Below are positions 24,418-34,069 of a stretch of DNA of 64,000 nucleotides, in pieces. The translations under genes were made by a program, and so were the position numbers. The notes beneath the pieces are model-generated. The model was not told where the DNA came from, made no database searches, and was given only the letters and a program-made list of their open reading frames with translations. The number at the start of each line of letters is the position of its first letter. The first letter of the stretch is position 1. Location of the stretch: positions 2,356,001 through 2,420,000 of the forward strand of contig VNWV01000008.1 of NCBI GenBank assembly GCA_009801085.1, in the 5' to 3' direction. This stretch comes from Lasiodiplodia sp. COLG20. Lineage: Eukaryota; Ascomycota; Dothideomycetes; Botryosphaeriales; Botryosphaeriaceae.

Positions 24418-24640
24418 TATTGCGGCCGAAGACTCGCGCGAAAAATAGCAGTGCAGTGAAGCATGGCGTAAGTATGCCTCGGCTTTTTTGATTCATGAAA
24501 AAAAAAAAAAAGGAAACATGTGTAGGTAGTTGAAGCTATCATCCGGACGTAAATGTATAATTATTAATTCGACATTTGCGTCCGGACGATAGCTTCAAGT
24601 ACCCACATATGTTTTTTTTTTTTTTTTGGCGTGAATGACA
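24418..24640. repeat. Palindromic dispersed repeat, copy B
   Basis: Core arms at 24530-24556 and 24572-24598 are 27 nt each with two mismatches (core ttgaagctatc / gatagcttcaa), around a 15-nt AT-rich centre. The symmetry continues outward: an A tract near 24498-24511 mirrors a T tract near 24612-24627, with acatgtg/cacatatgt on the inside of each. Total arm length is therefore about 65-70 nt. A 33-nt block at 24418-24450 matches the one before copy A. The minus-strand frame at 24539-25039 ends inside this repeat. Confidence 0.7.
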
Positions 24641-25039
24641 ACGATGGGGACCCATAGATCTCTCCCGATAAGCACAGCCCAGAGGGCACTCAAGTACAGT
24701 CCATGGATCATTCGTGAGTTCACCCTCTTTATTCTTGAAACGCACGAATTCGTGCTGTACAAGTGTCACACCATCATAGATGATGGTTCCGGTCAGTGGA
24801 TGTACAGAGTTCATCCTGATGGCAACATCTTTCAATTTTTTCTTGGCGGGTCGATTGGCGGACCCGTCGGAGGCGGACTCGTCGTCGGCGGACTCATAGT
24901 CGGCGGACTCATCGGTAGCAGTAGCTACTTGTTCGATAGACGTCCTGCCTATCTTGTGTAGCTTCGAGACGAACGAATCAGCGGAGGTTGGGATCTCTTG
25001 GGCCTGGGACTTGACGTCTTCACTGCTAGCTGTTGCCAA
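24539..25039 (-). pseudogene. Orphan coding fragment with Cys/His motif, no ATG
   Basis: An open frame of about 166 codons begins at TTG, just after an acceptor-like agctagcag, so it is either an internal or last exon or a remnant. It encodes an acidic Asp/Ser/Glu-rich stretch with short repeats (ESADYESADDESASDG), then a folded-looking part with YDGVTLVQHEFVRF, WTVLECPLGC and MGPHRCH. The C-x3-C and H-x-C-H spacing could bind one zinc. The last 40 or so codons lie inside the palindromic repeat, so the natural C-terminus has probably been replaced. It might belong with the nuclease-like gene upstream at 25325-26050; no splice path was found. The family is unknown. Confidence 0.3.
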
Positions 25040-25324
25040 CGAGTAAAGGTGAGAACATAGATCCGAAACGACGAAAGGAACGCCGTATAGGCATAGTACT
25101 ACTAAAAGAGTAGTAATGCTAAATCCGTCGCGGATAATCTACTTGATATCCCGTCCTGGTGATTCGAAGAGTTCTATGAATGAGGGGCAATGGCCTTAAA
25201 GATACTCCAGTACAGTATTATGGGCGAAGGTGATCATTGCGTTATTTAGTGAGATATTGTAGGTTGCCATCTGCGTAATTAGATACTGTTGAGCCAAGGC
25301 ATGTGGAAAGAGAAACCTGGATTT

Positions 25325-26050
25325 CTAAAGCCATCGAACGAGCGTATGCTGATTGCTGCCCTTAACACTTCCGCTGGATAGAATCTCGGCTAGAGCAGAA
25401 CGTTTCTTTTCGGCATGCTCGTTAATAGTTGTCGGGGTCCAGATTCCTGAGGCTGTTGGGTCTCGACTATCTCCTCCTTTGTGATTAGGTAGAAACCGGT
25501 GGTTTTGATTAATCAGGCACTTAGGTTGGTGAAGACATGATTGTCGTCCAGTATGGCATTTTATACGGTTTGAGTTGGTTCGAGTCTGTTCTAGAAGAAC
25601 GTGGTCGATGCGATTACAAATCCGGGTCCCGCATGTATGCGAAATTTTAAAGACAAATTTTCTGGTTCGCGGATTCCGTAGAAATGCTATCCGGAATAGC
25701 TTGGCCCCTTCTGCGGTGTTGAGGCCTATTATGATGGCTTTATATCCGAATAGTACTCGAATGATAGGCACCTGAGTCGATGTATCTTGATGCTCATGTA
25801 GATCGATTCCATGGCGGATTGTTGGGAGGGATACTTTATGAAGTCCTCTTGAAGGTTCGTGTATCTAACAGGCGTTAGGTGGAAGGCCTTGGTAGAGTTT
25901 TACCATCGCGATGAAACTCTCTTTGAAGAATACGTGGTTATTATGTAGCCGAAGTTCCTGAAGACGGAGCTCGTCTTTTGTATAGGGGTAGTCTGACTCG
26001 CTGTTGTAAGCGCCTGTATAACAATACTTCAGCTCTGGAATCTCCGTCAT
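25325..26050 (-). CDS. I-PpoI-like His-Me finger (homing endonuclease family) protein
   Basis: The two-exon model is 26050-25934 and 25864-25325, with a 69-bp intron (gtattc donor, CCTAAC branch, gttag acceptor), giving about 218 residues from an ATG. The core at 25517-25639 contains SHTCGTRIC, IDHVLLE, TNSNRIKC and SCLHQPKC. Spacing equals that recalled for I-PpoI: catalytic His, Cys+2, Cys+7, His+12, Asn+21 (metal ligand), Cys+27, Cys+34, His+36, Cys+40. All eight zinc ligands plus catalytic His and Asn are present, so it could be an active metal-dependent nuclease. The intron is the weak point. A further open frame upstream (26063-26557, no ATG) could be an earlier exon, but the junction does not close. 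It lies in AT-rich, repeat-bearing DNA, far from any rDNA seen here. Confidence 0.55.
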
Positions 26051-26062
26051 TGGAGACACGTA

Positions 26063-26557
26063 CTAGAACTTGATATAGTTTTGTCTCTTCTTCATTGAAA
26101 TCTCAAAGCTGAACGCTGACTTTGGAACGGCGTCGTCGCCGTTGGAGCTGTTACCAGAGTCGCTGCTGAAATCGTCGTCTTCCAATATTGGAGGTACATA
26201 ATTGTTGTCAGAGTCCACTAAAGCTTCCAATGGCTGGGTATCCATGGCATCAACACCTCCTTCTGGTTGAGCTGGTTTTGGTGAAGGCATGACGTGGTAA
26301 ATGTCATCCGGATAATTGGTGCTCTGTGAGTCTTCCCCAGTTGCGTGAGAAGTTTGAAGGCGGACTTCACCGGCGACGGAGAAGTCATCTGGCGTACCTG
26401 GTAAGCATTGTTTTTCTCGAGGAATATCTTGCTCTGAATGCGCATTCTTTCCTTCTCGACGCGCATTCTGCTCCTTGTGCAGACTTTGTCCCCGGAGCGC
26501 ATCTTGTAAGGGTAAGTGGGACGGTTCCTGGCAGCGTGCAAGTGATATCTGCCTCAC
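26063..26557 (-). other. Possible upstream coding exon, unresolved
   Basis: An open frame of about 165 codons lies directly upstream of the His-Me finger gene. It is Asp/Ser/Asn-rich (DSDNNYVPPILEDDDFSSDSG) and starts at GTG inside a donor-like gtgagg, so it is not a complete gene. No donor/acceptor pair was found that joins it in phase to the frame starting at 26059. It may be a first exon, part of a separate broken gene, or chance. Confidence 0.25.
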
Positions 26558-27142
26558 TCGATCTTTTAAATCATTAGATATCTAGAAGAGTAGAGTTAAC
26601 TAACACTATTTTACGGTGAATGGCCTTGTGCGGTCCGGAGAGTATGTAAAAAAAAAAAAAAAAAAAAAGGCTATCGTACCGGCTAAACGTGTGGATTGTT
26701 CGGGTATTCGGCGAGTGGATGGCGCAAGCACCCATCCTAAGCTGACAAGCTGCATGCGATCCAGATGCAAGCCCCCCCAGCAAACCTAAGCGATAAACAG
26801 TACCTCGCCATAAGGAAAGGTCATCGCTGCATGTCTTTCTACGAATGAGAGGGCATCATCTCTTTGCGTTCTCGTTTTTGCACTCTCTTAACTCCGACTA
26901 GGCTGGCCCTAAATTCTGCCCCGCCCGCTGAGAAGTGGGGACGAGAATGCTGAGGTTGCACAACAGCTGACCTTTACCGATCGCCTCTTAATACTCCCGA
27001 GCCGCACCAACAGCTTGCACCACCACGTCGTCGCACACCTGGTATCATAAACCAAAAAAGGTTCAAGGAACTCGGCACAGCTTTGTTACTACCTGAGGCT
27101 GGCTATGATCTATTTATTGGAACTTTGCCTCGCGGTCTAACC
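26558..27142. other. Intergenic with a long A tract
   Basis: A run of about 20 A lies at 26647-26668. The plus-strand promoter of the HET gene should occupy the last 300 bases. No gene is seen. Confidence 0.45.
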
Positions 27143-29467
27143 ATGAAACGAATTCATTCCCCCACCGACGTTAGTGCGCCAGACGCGAGCGACGCTCATT
27201 CCGACAAAAAACAACGGACAACGAACAGCGATGGCCCCGAAACATTGCCAGAGGAGATATTTCCACAGCCGACAAACTCAGACTCAGCAGACCAAGAAAC
27301 GACAATTTCAGTGACAGATGAGGAGAGCTGCTCCTCGGAGTCCGAATACCTATCGGCAGATGAGGAAGAGGAAAAAACCGAACTGGATCCAGAAGAGCTG
27401 TCGTACCTTTGTGACAGGTGTCTCAAAATTGATTTCCACGACGTTTTTTCGCGACGACCCATGGAACGTGGCGGTGATCCTATCCTTTGGTTCTATTCTG
27501 AGCACAAAGTTCTTGATGATCCACGATGTGCGTTTTGTCAGGCAATGCAGTTCATCCATCCATCTTTGGATACGCTGCCAGAATGGAAGAAGCGGATAGC
27601 TCCATTGGTGGTAGGGACAATCCAGAACAAATCTAGGTGGGAAAGTGGTTGGGATGTGACAGAAGACAGAATCTGTCTTACATTCGGATACCATCGGGAG
27701 CCTCCGGCCAATAGGCGCAACGACATCCATCGTTGGACGAAGAGGAAAGTGGAGTTGCGGAACTCTGGTCCTGAGGATCATTTATCCACTCATGAATTGG
27801 TCGGTTATCTTGCAGAGAAGAGGACTATTGAACTGGATAAAAATGCTCTCCCCGCAGCTGCAATAAAACCCCGGGTCAATTTTGGCATGATAAAGAGGAG
27901 GCTGAAAGAGTGTCGGGAGGAACATGAGAGATGCAGAAATAAACGTGGCGAATGCATTCAAAGGGTACCGGGCATGCGGTTGATTGACTGCAAAACTCGG
28001 ACGGTTGTTCCTGCTCCTGAAGGAGCTTCCTACGCGGCTTTGTCCTACGTTTGGGGCATGCCCGAGAATGAGCCGATCGGGAGAGATTGCTATGAGAAGC
28101 TACCGGGCAGGCTCCCAAATACGATCTCGGATGCTATACTGGTCACTCGAAAATTGAAGTTACGTTATCTCTGGATCGATAGGTACTGCATACGACAAGG
28201 CGTCCACACGAAGGAAGAGATGGATGAGAAGCACGGACAGATTGTGAGAATGCATAACATTTATAAGCGATCATCCATAACCATCATAGCTGCTGCTGGA
28301 GATGGGCCACACTACGGCTTACCGGGGGTAAGAACGAAGCAGCGCCGCCCGCCTCCTATCGTACGCCTCCCCCACCGCACGCTCTTTGCGACACTTCCAG
28401 ATCCCAAGCTTTTAGTAGATATTTCAAAATGGTCTTCAAGAGGTTGGACTTTCCAGGAAAGGCTGTTGGCAAGACGACAACTTGTTTTTACTGATCAGCA
28501 AGTCTACTTCCAGTGTGGACAAACGGGAGATGCTGAAGCCTGGGAAGAATGTGGAGAAGAGAACATGGCCGAGTACTTCGATGTCAACCAAAACACGCCT
28601 CTCTATCCTTACTTTGCACTGGGCGAAGGAGGCGTTCCATCTGTCTGGCCAAGGATCGACCAATATGTCAATCTCACCTTAGGGAACCGAGAAGATGTCC
28701 TCAACGCTATTCTCGGTATTCTGACACACTACGAAGAATTAGATTCAATACGGCATATTGCCGGTCTTCCGATGTCACCACGGTCATCTCCTCCACAATG
28801 GTGCGAGGAGCTCGCTGACGCTTTATCCTGGGAATGCGACCACCCTGGAGAGCGATTCCCCAGCTTCCCTTCTTGGTCGTGGACTGGATGGACCTGCAAA
28901 GGCTTGGAGCGAAATGTGAGGGTCAACCGCCTTCCCGCACACAGGATCAGGGCATGGAGCATCTCAGTCGATGTTGACCTCGATACGCTCCTGAAAGGGG
29001 GCGACGACCTTTCTCGGGTAAAGTATCTTCGCGTCACCGCACCATGTTTGGAGGCGACGATGATACCCATGGATGGGACATCAGAGGATTGCTGCTATTG
29101 GATTGAAAACTACATGTGGGATGCTGATGGCTTTGACAACAACGAGAAAAGGCTCGGGGTGCGATATCTTGGGGTTGAAGAAGTTTATTTCATAAATCTT
29201 ACCGACTCTACTTTGCTGAAAACATTTTTACCTTCTGGGGGGATTCGATGTTCTGCTATCATTATGGATGAGGACCGCTTGGACATTCCGGACGACCAGT
29301 TGGGAAAGGATGGAGATCCAACACCCACGAGCATTTCGAGAGACCATGCCACTGCGCTTCTAGTGGTAGAAAGGGAGAATGGGTTCGAAAAGGTTGGCGT
29401 TTCAGGCATTGATCGTCGGGCTCTCAGACGAGTAGGCTCAGTGGTTCGGGAATTTAGGTTTATATAG
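27143..29467 (+). CDS. HET-domain protein, 774 aa
   Basis: A single exon; the first in-frame ATG is at 27143 (aaccatgaa context), although the frame is open further upstream. The first 90 residues are acidic and Ser-rich. A Cys-containing segment (YLCDRCLKIDF, DPRCAFCQAM) follows. The HET core runs from about residue 275 to 445: MRLIDCK, YAALSYVWG, LPNTISDAI, YLWIDRYCI and SSRGWTFQERLLARRQ. HET proteins trigger growth arrest or death after fusion with genetically different hyphae, often as the effector arm of NLR recognition. The 330 residues after the core are of unknown function. A second HET gene lies 6 kb downstream and an NLR gene 25 kb downstream. Confidence 0.9.
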   Translation: MKRIHSPTDVSAPDASDAHSDKKQRTTNSDGPETLPEEIFPQPTNSDSADQETTISVTDEESCSSESEYLSADEEEEKTELDPEELSYLCDRCLKIDFHDVFSRRPMERGGDPILWFYSEHKVLDDPRCAFCQAMQFIHPSLDTLPEWKKRIAPLVVGTIQNKSRWESGWDVTEDRICLTFGYHREPPANRRNDIHRWTKRKVELRNSGPEDHLSTHELVGYLAEKRTIELDKNALPAAAIKPRVNFGMIKRRLKECREEHERCRNKRGECIQRVPGMRLIDCKTRTVVPAPEGASYAALSYVWGMPENEPIGRDCYEKLPGRLPNTISDAILVTRKLKLRYLWIDRYCIRQGVHTKEEMDEKHGQIVRMHNIYKRSSITIIAAAGDGPHYGLPGVRTKQRRPPPIVRLPHRTLFATLPDPKLLVDISKWSSRGWTFQERLLARRQLVFTDQQVYFQCGQTGDAEAWEECGEENMAEYFDVNQNTPLYPYFALGEGGVPSVWPRIDQYVNLTLGNREDVLNAILGILTHYEELDSIRHIAGLPMSPRSSPPQWCEELADALSWECDHPGERFPSFPSWSWTGWTCKGLERNVRVNRLPAHRIRAWSISVDVDLDTLLKGGDDLSRVKYLRVTAPCLEATMIPMDGTSEDCCYWIENYMWDADGFDNNEKRLGVRYLGVEEVYFINLTDSTLLKTFLPSGGIRCSAIIMDEDRLDIPDDQLGKDGDPTPTSISRDHATALLVVERENGFEKVGVSGIDRRALRRVGSVVREFRFI

Positions 29468-29998
29468 CTAGTCTTAAATCTAATGCCAAATATTGAATTT
29501 CGCCTGCACGAGCCTTGAAGGTGATCTCAAAGGGAAAGTAAAAGTGTGGTTCGATATTATTGCAGTAGATAGGTAGGCCGGGGAGTGGTGTTGCTGGAAT
29601 GTTTTTGCTGACGTCAATATTTGAGCCACAGTCGAATTCCCCTTCAACACCTGGCTAAGCTCGATTGCGCAGCATTGAGCCGCCAACTCCGGAGCCACCG
29701 GCCAGAGGGCCGTCCCGTACCCTGCAACACCGAACGCCGGTCGAGCCGGGGTGCATTCCTTATCGAAATTTGGCAAGGCGCCGCACGAAAGCGATGGATC
29801 CCAGGCCCCGCATCGGAGTATTGCGAATCATGCTATCCCGCCCACTCTTAGGTACGGTTCCCATTCTTCTCACACAAAACTACTCCGAAGCCAATTCCGC
29901 ATCGCCCAGAGCTCAAGACGTACTTAAAGAGCTGCTGGAAAACGTGCGGGGAATTCGAGCCGATAACGCGGACCAACACAGTTAGGTAGATAACCGCC
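29468..29998. other. Intergenic between HET gene and oxidoreductase
   Basis: No gene is recognised; the second half should be the promoter of the FAD oxidoreductase gene. Confidence 0.5.
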
Positions 29999-31635
29999 AT
30001 GGCGTCGACGTCATCGTCTGAGCACAAGCCCGCGGGGCTGCCCGTCCCCAACTCGACCTCATCCTTCTGGCACAGCGAGCCCAATCAATTCCTCCTCGGC
30101 CACCGCACCACCCCCGAGCTCCCCGCCGAAGCCGACTTTGTCATCGTCGGCAGCGGTATCACGGGCACGTCAGTAGCGCGCTTTCTGGCCGAAGATGAGC
30201 GCGCCAAGGGCAAGAGCATCGTGCTCCTCGAGGCGCGAGAGGCCTGCTGGGGAGCCACAGGCCGCAATGGAGGTACGCACCAGCCATCTCAATGCTTCAC
30301 GACTATCCGCTAACCGCTAACGACATGCAGGCCACTGCCAAGTGCTCCCCGTCGCGCGCGCGCTCGACGTGACGCAATTCGAAGTGCTCAACTACAACGC
30401 GGTCAAGGCGTACATCGAGGAGAATCAGGTGCAGTGCGAGTGGCGTTCGCTCGACGGCTGCCGCAGCTACTACTCGGAGGAGATGTTCTCCGTGGCGCAG
30501 GCCGAGGTGGCGGCGCTGCACGCAAAGGACCCGGAGCTGGGCAAGATCGTGCGCGTCGTGACGGAGCGCGACGAGCTGGCCGCCCACCGCGTCGCAAAGG
30601 CCGTCGGCTGCACGCTGACCAGCGCCGCCGCCTCGCTGTGGCCCTACAAGCTCGTCACCTTCATCCTCGAGAAGCTGGTCAAGAGCGGCCGCCTCAACCT
30701 GCAGACCAACACCCCCGTTGACTCCATCTCCGCCACTGAGGATGCGGCGCTGGCGTCGTCCTATCCCCACACCCTGAACACCCCCCGCGGCGCTATCCGC
30801 GCCCGCACCGTCATCCTCGCCACCAACGGCTACACCTCGCACCTGCTGCCCGACTTCGCGGACCTGATCGTGCCCGTGCGCGGCGAGATGTCGTCGCTGC
30901 TGCCGCCCAAGGGCGCGCCGCGCCTGGACGACTCGTACGGCCTGTGCGGGCAGCCGGGCCAGCCCGCGCACGGCGACGACTACCTCAACCAGCGGCCCTA
31001 CGAGGGCGTGCCCAACCCGGCCGGCCACTACATGTACGGCGGCGGCGACGGCGCGGCCGACCACGAGCGCATCGGCGTGTGGGACGACAGCATCGTGGAC
31101 AAGGGCATGGCGGCGTGGCTGCGCCGCCGGCTGCTGGAGTACATGGAGCTTGGGGGCGAGACGGAGGGGCTGAGCGAGCTGGAGGCGACGCATCAGTGGA
31201 CGGGTATCATGGGTTACTCGCGCGATAACGTGCCGTGGGTGGGCAAGGTGCCTGGGAAGGGCGTGTGGTTGTCGGGTGGTTATACCGGTGAGTTTGCCTC
31301 GTTGATTTCTACGTGTTAGCTTGCTGACGGTATGAACAGGCCACGGCATGCCCAACGGCACGCTGTGCGGCAAGGCCGTCGTGGAGTTGGCGCTGGCGGA
31401 CGCGGCTGGTGTCCCGGCTTCCGAAGCGCAGCAGAGGGTCGTCAAGGAGGTCGGCCTGCCGAAAAGCTACCTCATCACTGAGGATAGGTTTGCTGAGGTT
31501 CGCAAGCTGCCTACGGTTGCCGAGGCGGACGCGATGGGTGCGATTGGCAACCATGCGAGGCAGGAGTCCAAGCCCCAGCCGCGCACGTCCGGCGTCTTTG
31601 AGTATCTGAAGAGCTTTGTGACCTCTCCGAAGTAG
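29999..31635 (+). CDS. FAD-dependent oxidoreductase, DAO family
   Basis: Three exons, 29999-30272, 30331-31287 and 31340-31635, close in phase to about 508 residues; the introns are 58 and 52 bp (gtacgc and gtgagt donors). The dinucleotide fold is ADFVIVGSGITGTSVARFL near residue 45, followed by EAREACWGATGRNGGHCQ, the hallmark of the DAO/glycine oxidase group. The C-terminal flavin contact is GVWLSGGYTGHGMPN. Family members oxidise amine groups of amino acids, sarcosine or gamma-glutamylputrescine, releasing H2O2. The substrate is not evident. There is no signal peptide and no clear C-terminal peroxisomal signal (ends TSPK). Confidence 0.9.
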
Positions 31636-32503
31636 TGAGTTGCCTGAAGACCGGAAGACGTAGATGAACTGATGAGATAGAGACCGAAGTGGAGATAAAG
31701 GTCCCGGAGACAGATAGTCCTGTCAATACAGTCATGTAGATCGAGACTTGAACTTCTCTGTTCGCAGTTGCATATATCTCGTGCGACCACCAGAATGCCG
31801 ATTCGGTTCTATTGATATTGCAAGTTGGAGTGATTGAAGCGTCCAGCCGGAAGTGAATGTGTCTTATGCGTCGGTGAGCAACAGTGGGGAGAGTGAATGC
31901 CACAAGGAATTTGACGTGGTGTATATAAGGCCCTCTAGTAAGTCATTCTGCCACTACAAACCCCGGTCAAGGGCGAGATTAGTGTACCATAGCGAAACCC
32001 CCGAACTAGTGGTGCCGGCTGCTTGGATGTTCAGACTGGGTTCCGGCCATTATTGTAGCAACATCTCTAAAGGGTTTCAAGTTCGATTCCCCATTCTTTT
32101 TTTTTTTTCAACTCTTTATTTAGTCTTACTGGCCGTATAATTTTCATCACCATGTAAAATGCCGACTAGAGATGCGAATATTCAAGTCAGGACCGGTCTA
32201 GATGCTCTTTTCGCACGGACCACGATGGGAGACTGATCACTTCCCCGCAAGAAACGTCAAAAAAGCTTGTTTATCTTATTTAAAGATCACCTCGAACCTC
32301 TAGGCATCACTTCCAGAAAAAAGGAGTATCCCAACGGACCGAAGCGACCGCACCATCGCCAATGGCTTTAGGCAACAACCCAATTACAGAGTAGCGCGGC
32401 TTGACGGCGGATCCTTCCGAGGTATATTTAATATGCCAACTGCCGCAATGCACTTGAAGCTCCCTCACTTGATTAAGAAAAACTACACACATAAACATCA
32501 ACG
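31636..32503. other. Intergenic
   Basis: No gene is seen. A T tract of about 12 lies near 32098, preceded by a B-box-like string (gttcgattcc) that was examined as a tRNA and rejected. Confidence 0.45.
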
Positions 32504-34069
32504 ATGCGATTCTGGACCAGAGCTCGGTCTCGACGAGCAGACATACCCATGTGCGATTCACCTCGCGCCACGCTCCCACTACCGGCCGAGATAACGCGGC
32601 GGATCCTATTCTTCGTCTCAGAGCCAACCATCACTTACGATGGCCGTAAACGGACGTACAAGTACGACCGGCCGCGCAACCTCCACCACCCGCCCGGCGA
32701 CATAAAAAACGCCCGGCTCGTGTGCAAGACATTCGCCGACCTAGGAGCAGAGTTCCTCTTCCAGAACCTGATCATCTCGGCAGACCACCGCCAGCTCGCG
32801 CACGTTAAGGAGATCGCCGAGCATAAACGCCTCTGCAAGGCAGTGCGCAGCCTCTACTACGACAGCAGGACCTCGCCCGCCCCGTCGGCCCACGACGACG
32901 ACAATGACGACTCGATATCGGACTCGGAGAACGACCAACGGGGCGTCGACAAAGGCCCGCACCAGCAAGAGCGCTACTACCACGAGCAAGAAGACATCTT
33001 CACCCGCTCCCTCGACACCGAGTGCCTCCGCACCGCCCTCGCCACCACCCTAACCGCCGTGACCCGCGTGCGCTGCAAGCCGCGCGAGCACTTCCACCAC
33101 CGCGACCCGGGCGACGTCTCATGGGCAACGCGCAACCGCGCCGTCACCACCGTCGGCAACGACGGCCGCGACGCGCGCCCGCTCTACCACCTCGCGGCTG
33201 CACTTACCAGTGTTCCCGCGCACCACATCCGCACCCTCTCCCTCGCCTTCGACCTGACCCTCCTCGCCGACGCCAAGCTCGCGCCCGCCCGCTTCGCCTC
33301 CCTCCGCGCCGCCCTGGCGCCCGTCACGAACCTGACCCTCGCCATCCGCGCCAGCGACGCCGACGACGGCCTGGGCGTGGGCGCGCCGCCGGACTTCGTG
33401 CGGTACGCCGAGGCCTTCGGCTCGCACACCTCCACCGCATCCCTCTGCCGCGCGCTGCTGGCCGACCCGGCGACGCTGGCCGCCCTCGTCGACGCCACGT
33501 CGCCCGCCCTGCACCGCCTCAAGCTCAACCTCAGCGCCGACGGCCGCCGGCGGTCGGGCGGCGACGCGGCGTTCCGCTACGACGGCTACGACGCGCTGCC
33601 GCTGAGCTGTTATCTTGGTTCTGCTGTGGGTGATGCGAGAAGGTGGCCGGCGCTGCGGTATCTCTACCTCGGCTGCGTGGGCGTGACGCAGGACGAGCTG
33701 GTGCCGTTCTTGCTGGCGCGGCGGAAGACGCTGGCGTTTGTCGAGTTCGATCGCGTCACGCTGCACCGGGGCCAGTGGTGTGTGGTCGGCGCGGTGGTGC
33801 TGAATGCGTGTCCGACGTGGCGGTGGGCGAAGATGAGTGGGTTGAGGCAGGTGGAGAAGAGGAGGGATGTCGTGGATTTGCCGATGGAGGTGGTGGAGGC
33901 GGTGAGGGAGGTGGAGGAGGAGGAAGGGGGGCGGTGGGACGGGGAGAGGGAGGGGCCGAGGAGGGTTAGGTGGGATGAGTGTTATTTTGCGGAGGAGGAT
34001 GGGAGTTCGACCCTGTTTGGCGGGGTGGATCCGGAGGCGGAGGGGCCTGGGTATGGGAATCCGGTATGA
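32504..34069 (+). CDS. F-box-like protein, 521 aa
   Basis: A single exon with an ATG after a CAACG context. Residues about 25-90 resemble an F-box: LPAEITRRILFFV, then NARLVCKTFADLGAEFLFQ. The middle is acidic (HDDDNDDSISDSEND). The rest is Leu/Ala-rich with spaced LTLAIR, LHRLKLNLS and LRYLYLGCV segments, consistent with degenerate leucine-rich repeats. F-box proteins bring substrates to SCF ubiquitin ligases through Skp1; the target is unknown. The coding region is very GC-rich, unlike the AT-rich DNA on either side. Confidence 0.7.
   Translation: MRFWTRARSRRADIPMCDSPRATLPLPAEITRRILFFVSEPTITYDGRKRTYKYDRPRNLHHPPGDIKNARLVCKTFADLGAEFLFQNLIISADHRQLAHVKEIAEHKRLCKAVRSLYYDSRTSPAPSAHDDDNDDSISDSENDQRGVDKGPHQQERYYHEQEDIFTRSLDTECLRTALATTLTAVTRVRCKPREHFHHRDPGDVSWATRNRAVTTVGNDGRDARPLYHLAAALTSVPAHHIRTLSLAFDLTLLADAKLAPARFASLRAALAPVTNLTLAIRASDADDGLGVGAPPDFVRYAEAFGSHTSTASLCRALLADPATLAALVDATSPALHRLKLNLSADGRRRSGGDAAFRYDGYDALPLSCYLGSAVGDARRWPALRYLYLGCVGVTQDELVPFLLARRKTLAFVEFDRVTLHRGQWCVVGAVVLNACPTWRWAKMSGLRQVEKRRDVVDLPMEVVEAVREVEEEEGGRWDGEREGPRRVRWDECYFAEEDGSSTLFGGVDPEAEGPGYGNPV

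Noticed and set aside
30303..31445. 380-codon minus-strand frame
   Set aside because: It is antisense to the FAD oxidoreductase exons, an artefact of GC-rich codons.
13449..31635. Secondary-metabolite gene cluster
   Set aside because: Transporters and oxidoreductases are present, but no polyketide synthase, NRPS, terpene cyclase or prenyltransferase backbone gene is seen in the window.
32040..32110. tRNA-like B box followed by a T tract
   Set aside because: The arms around gttcgattcc do not pair as a T stem, and no acceptor stem or A box fits at the right distance.
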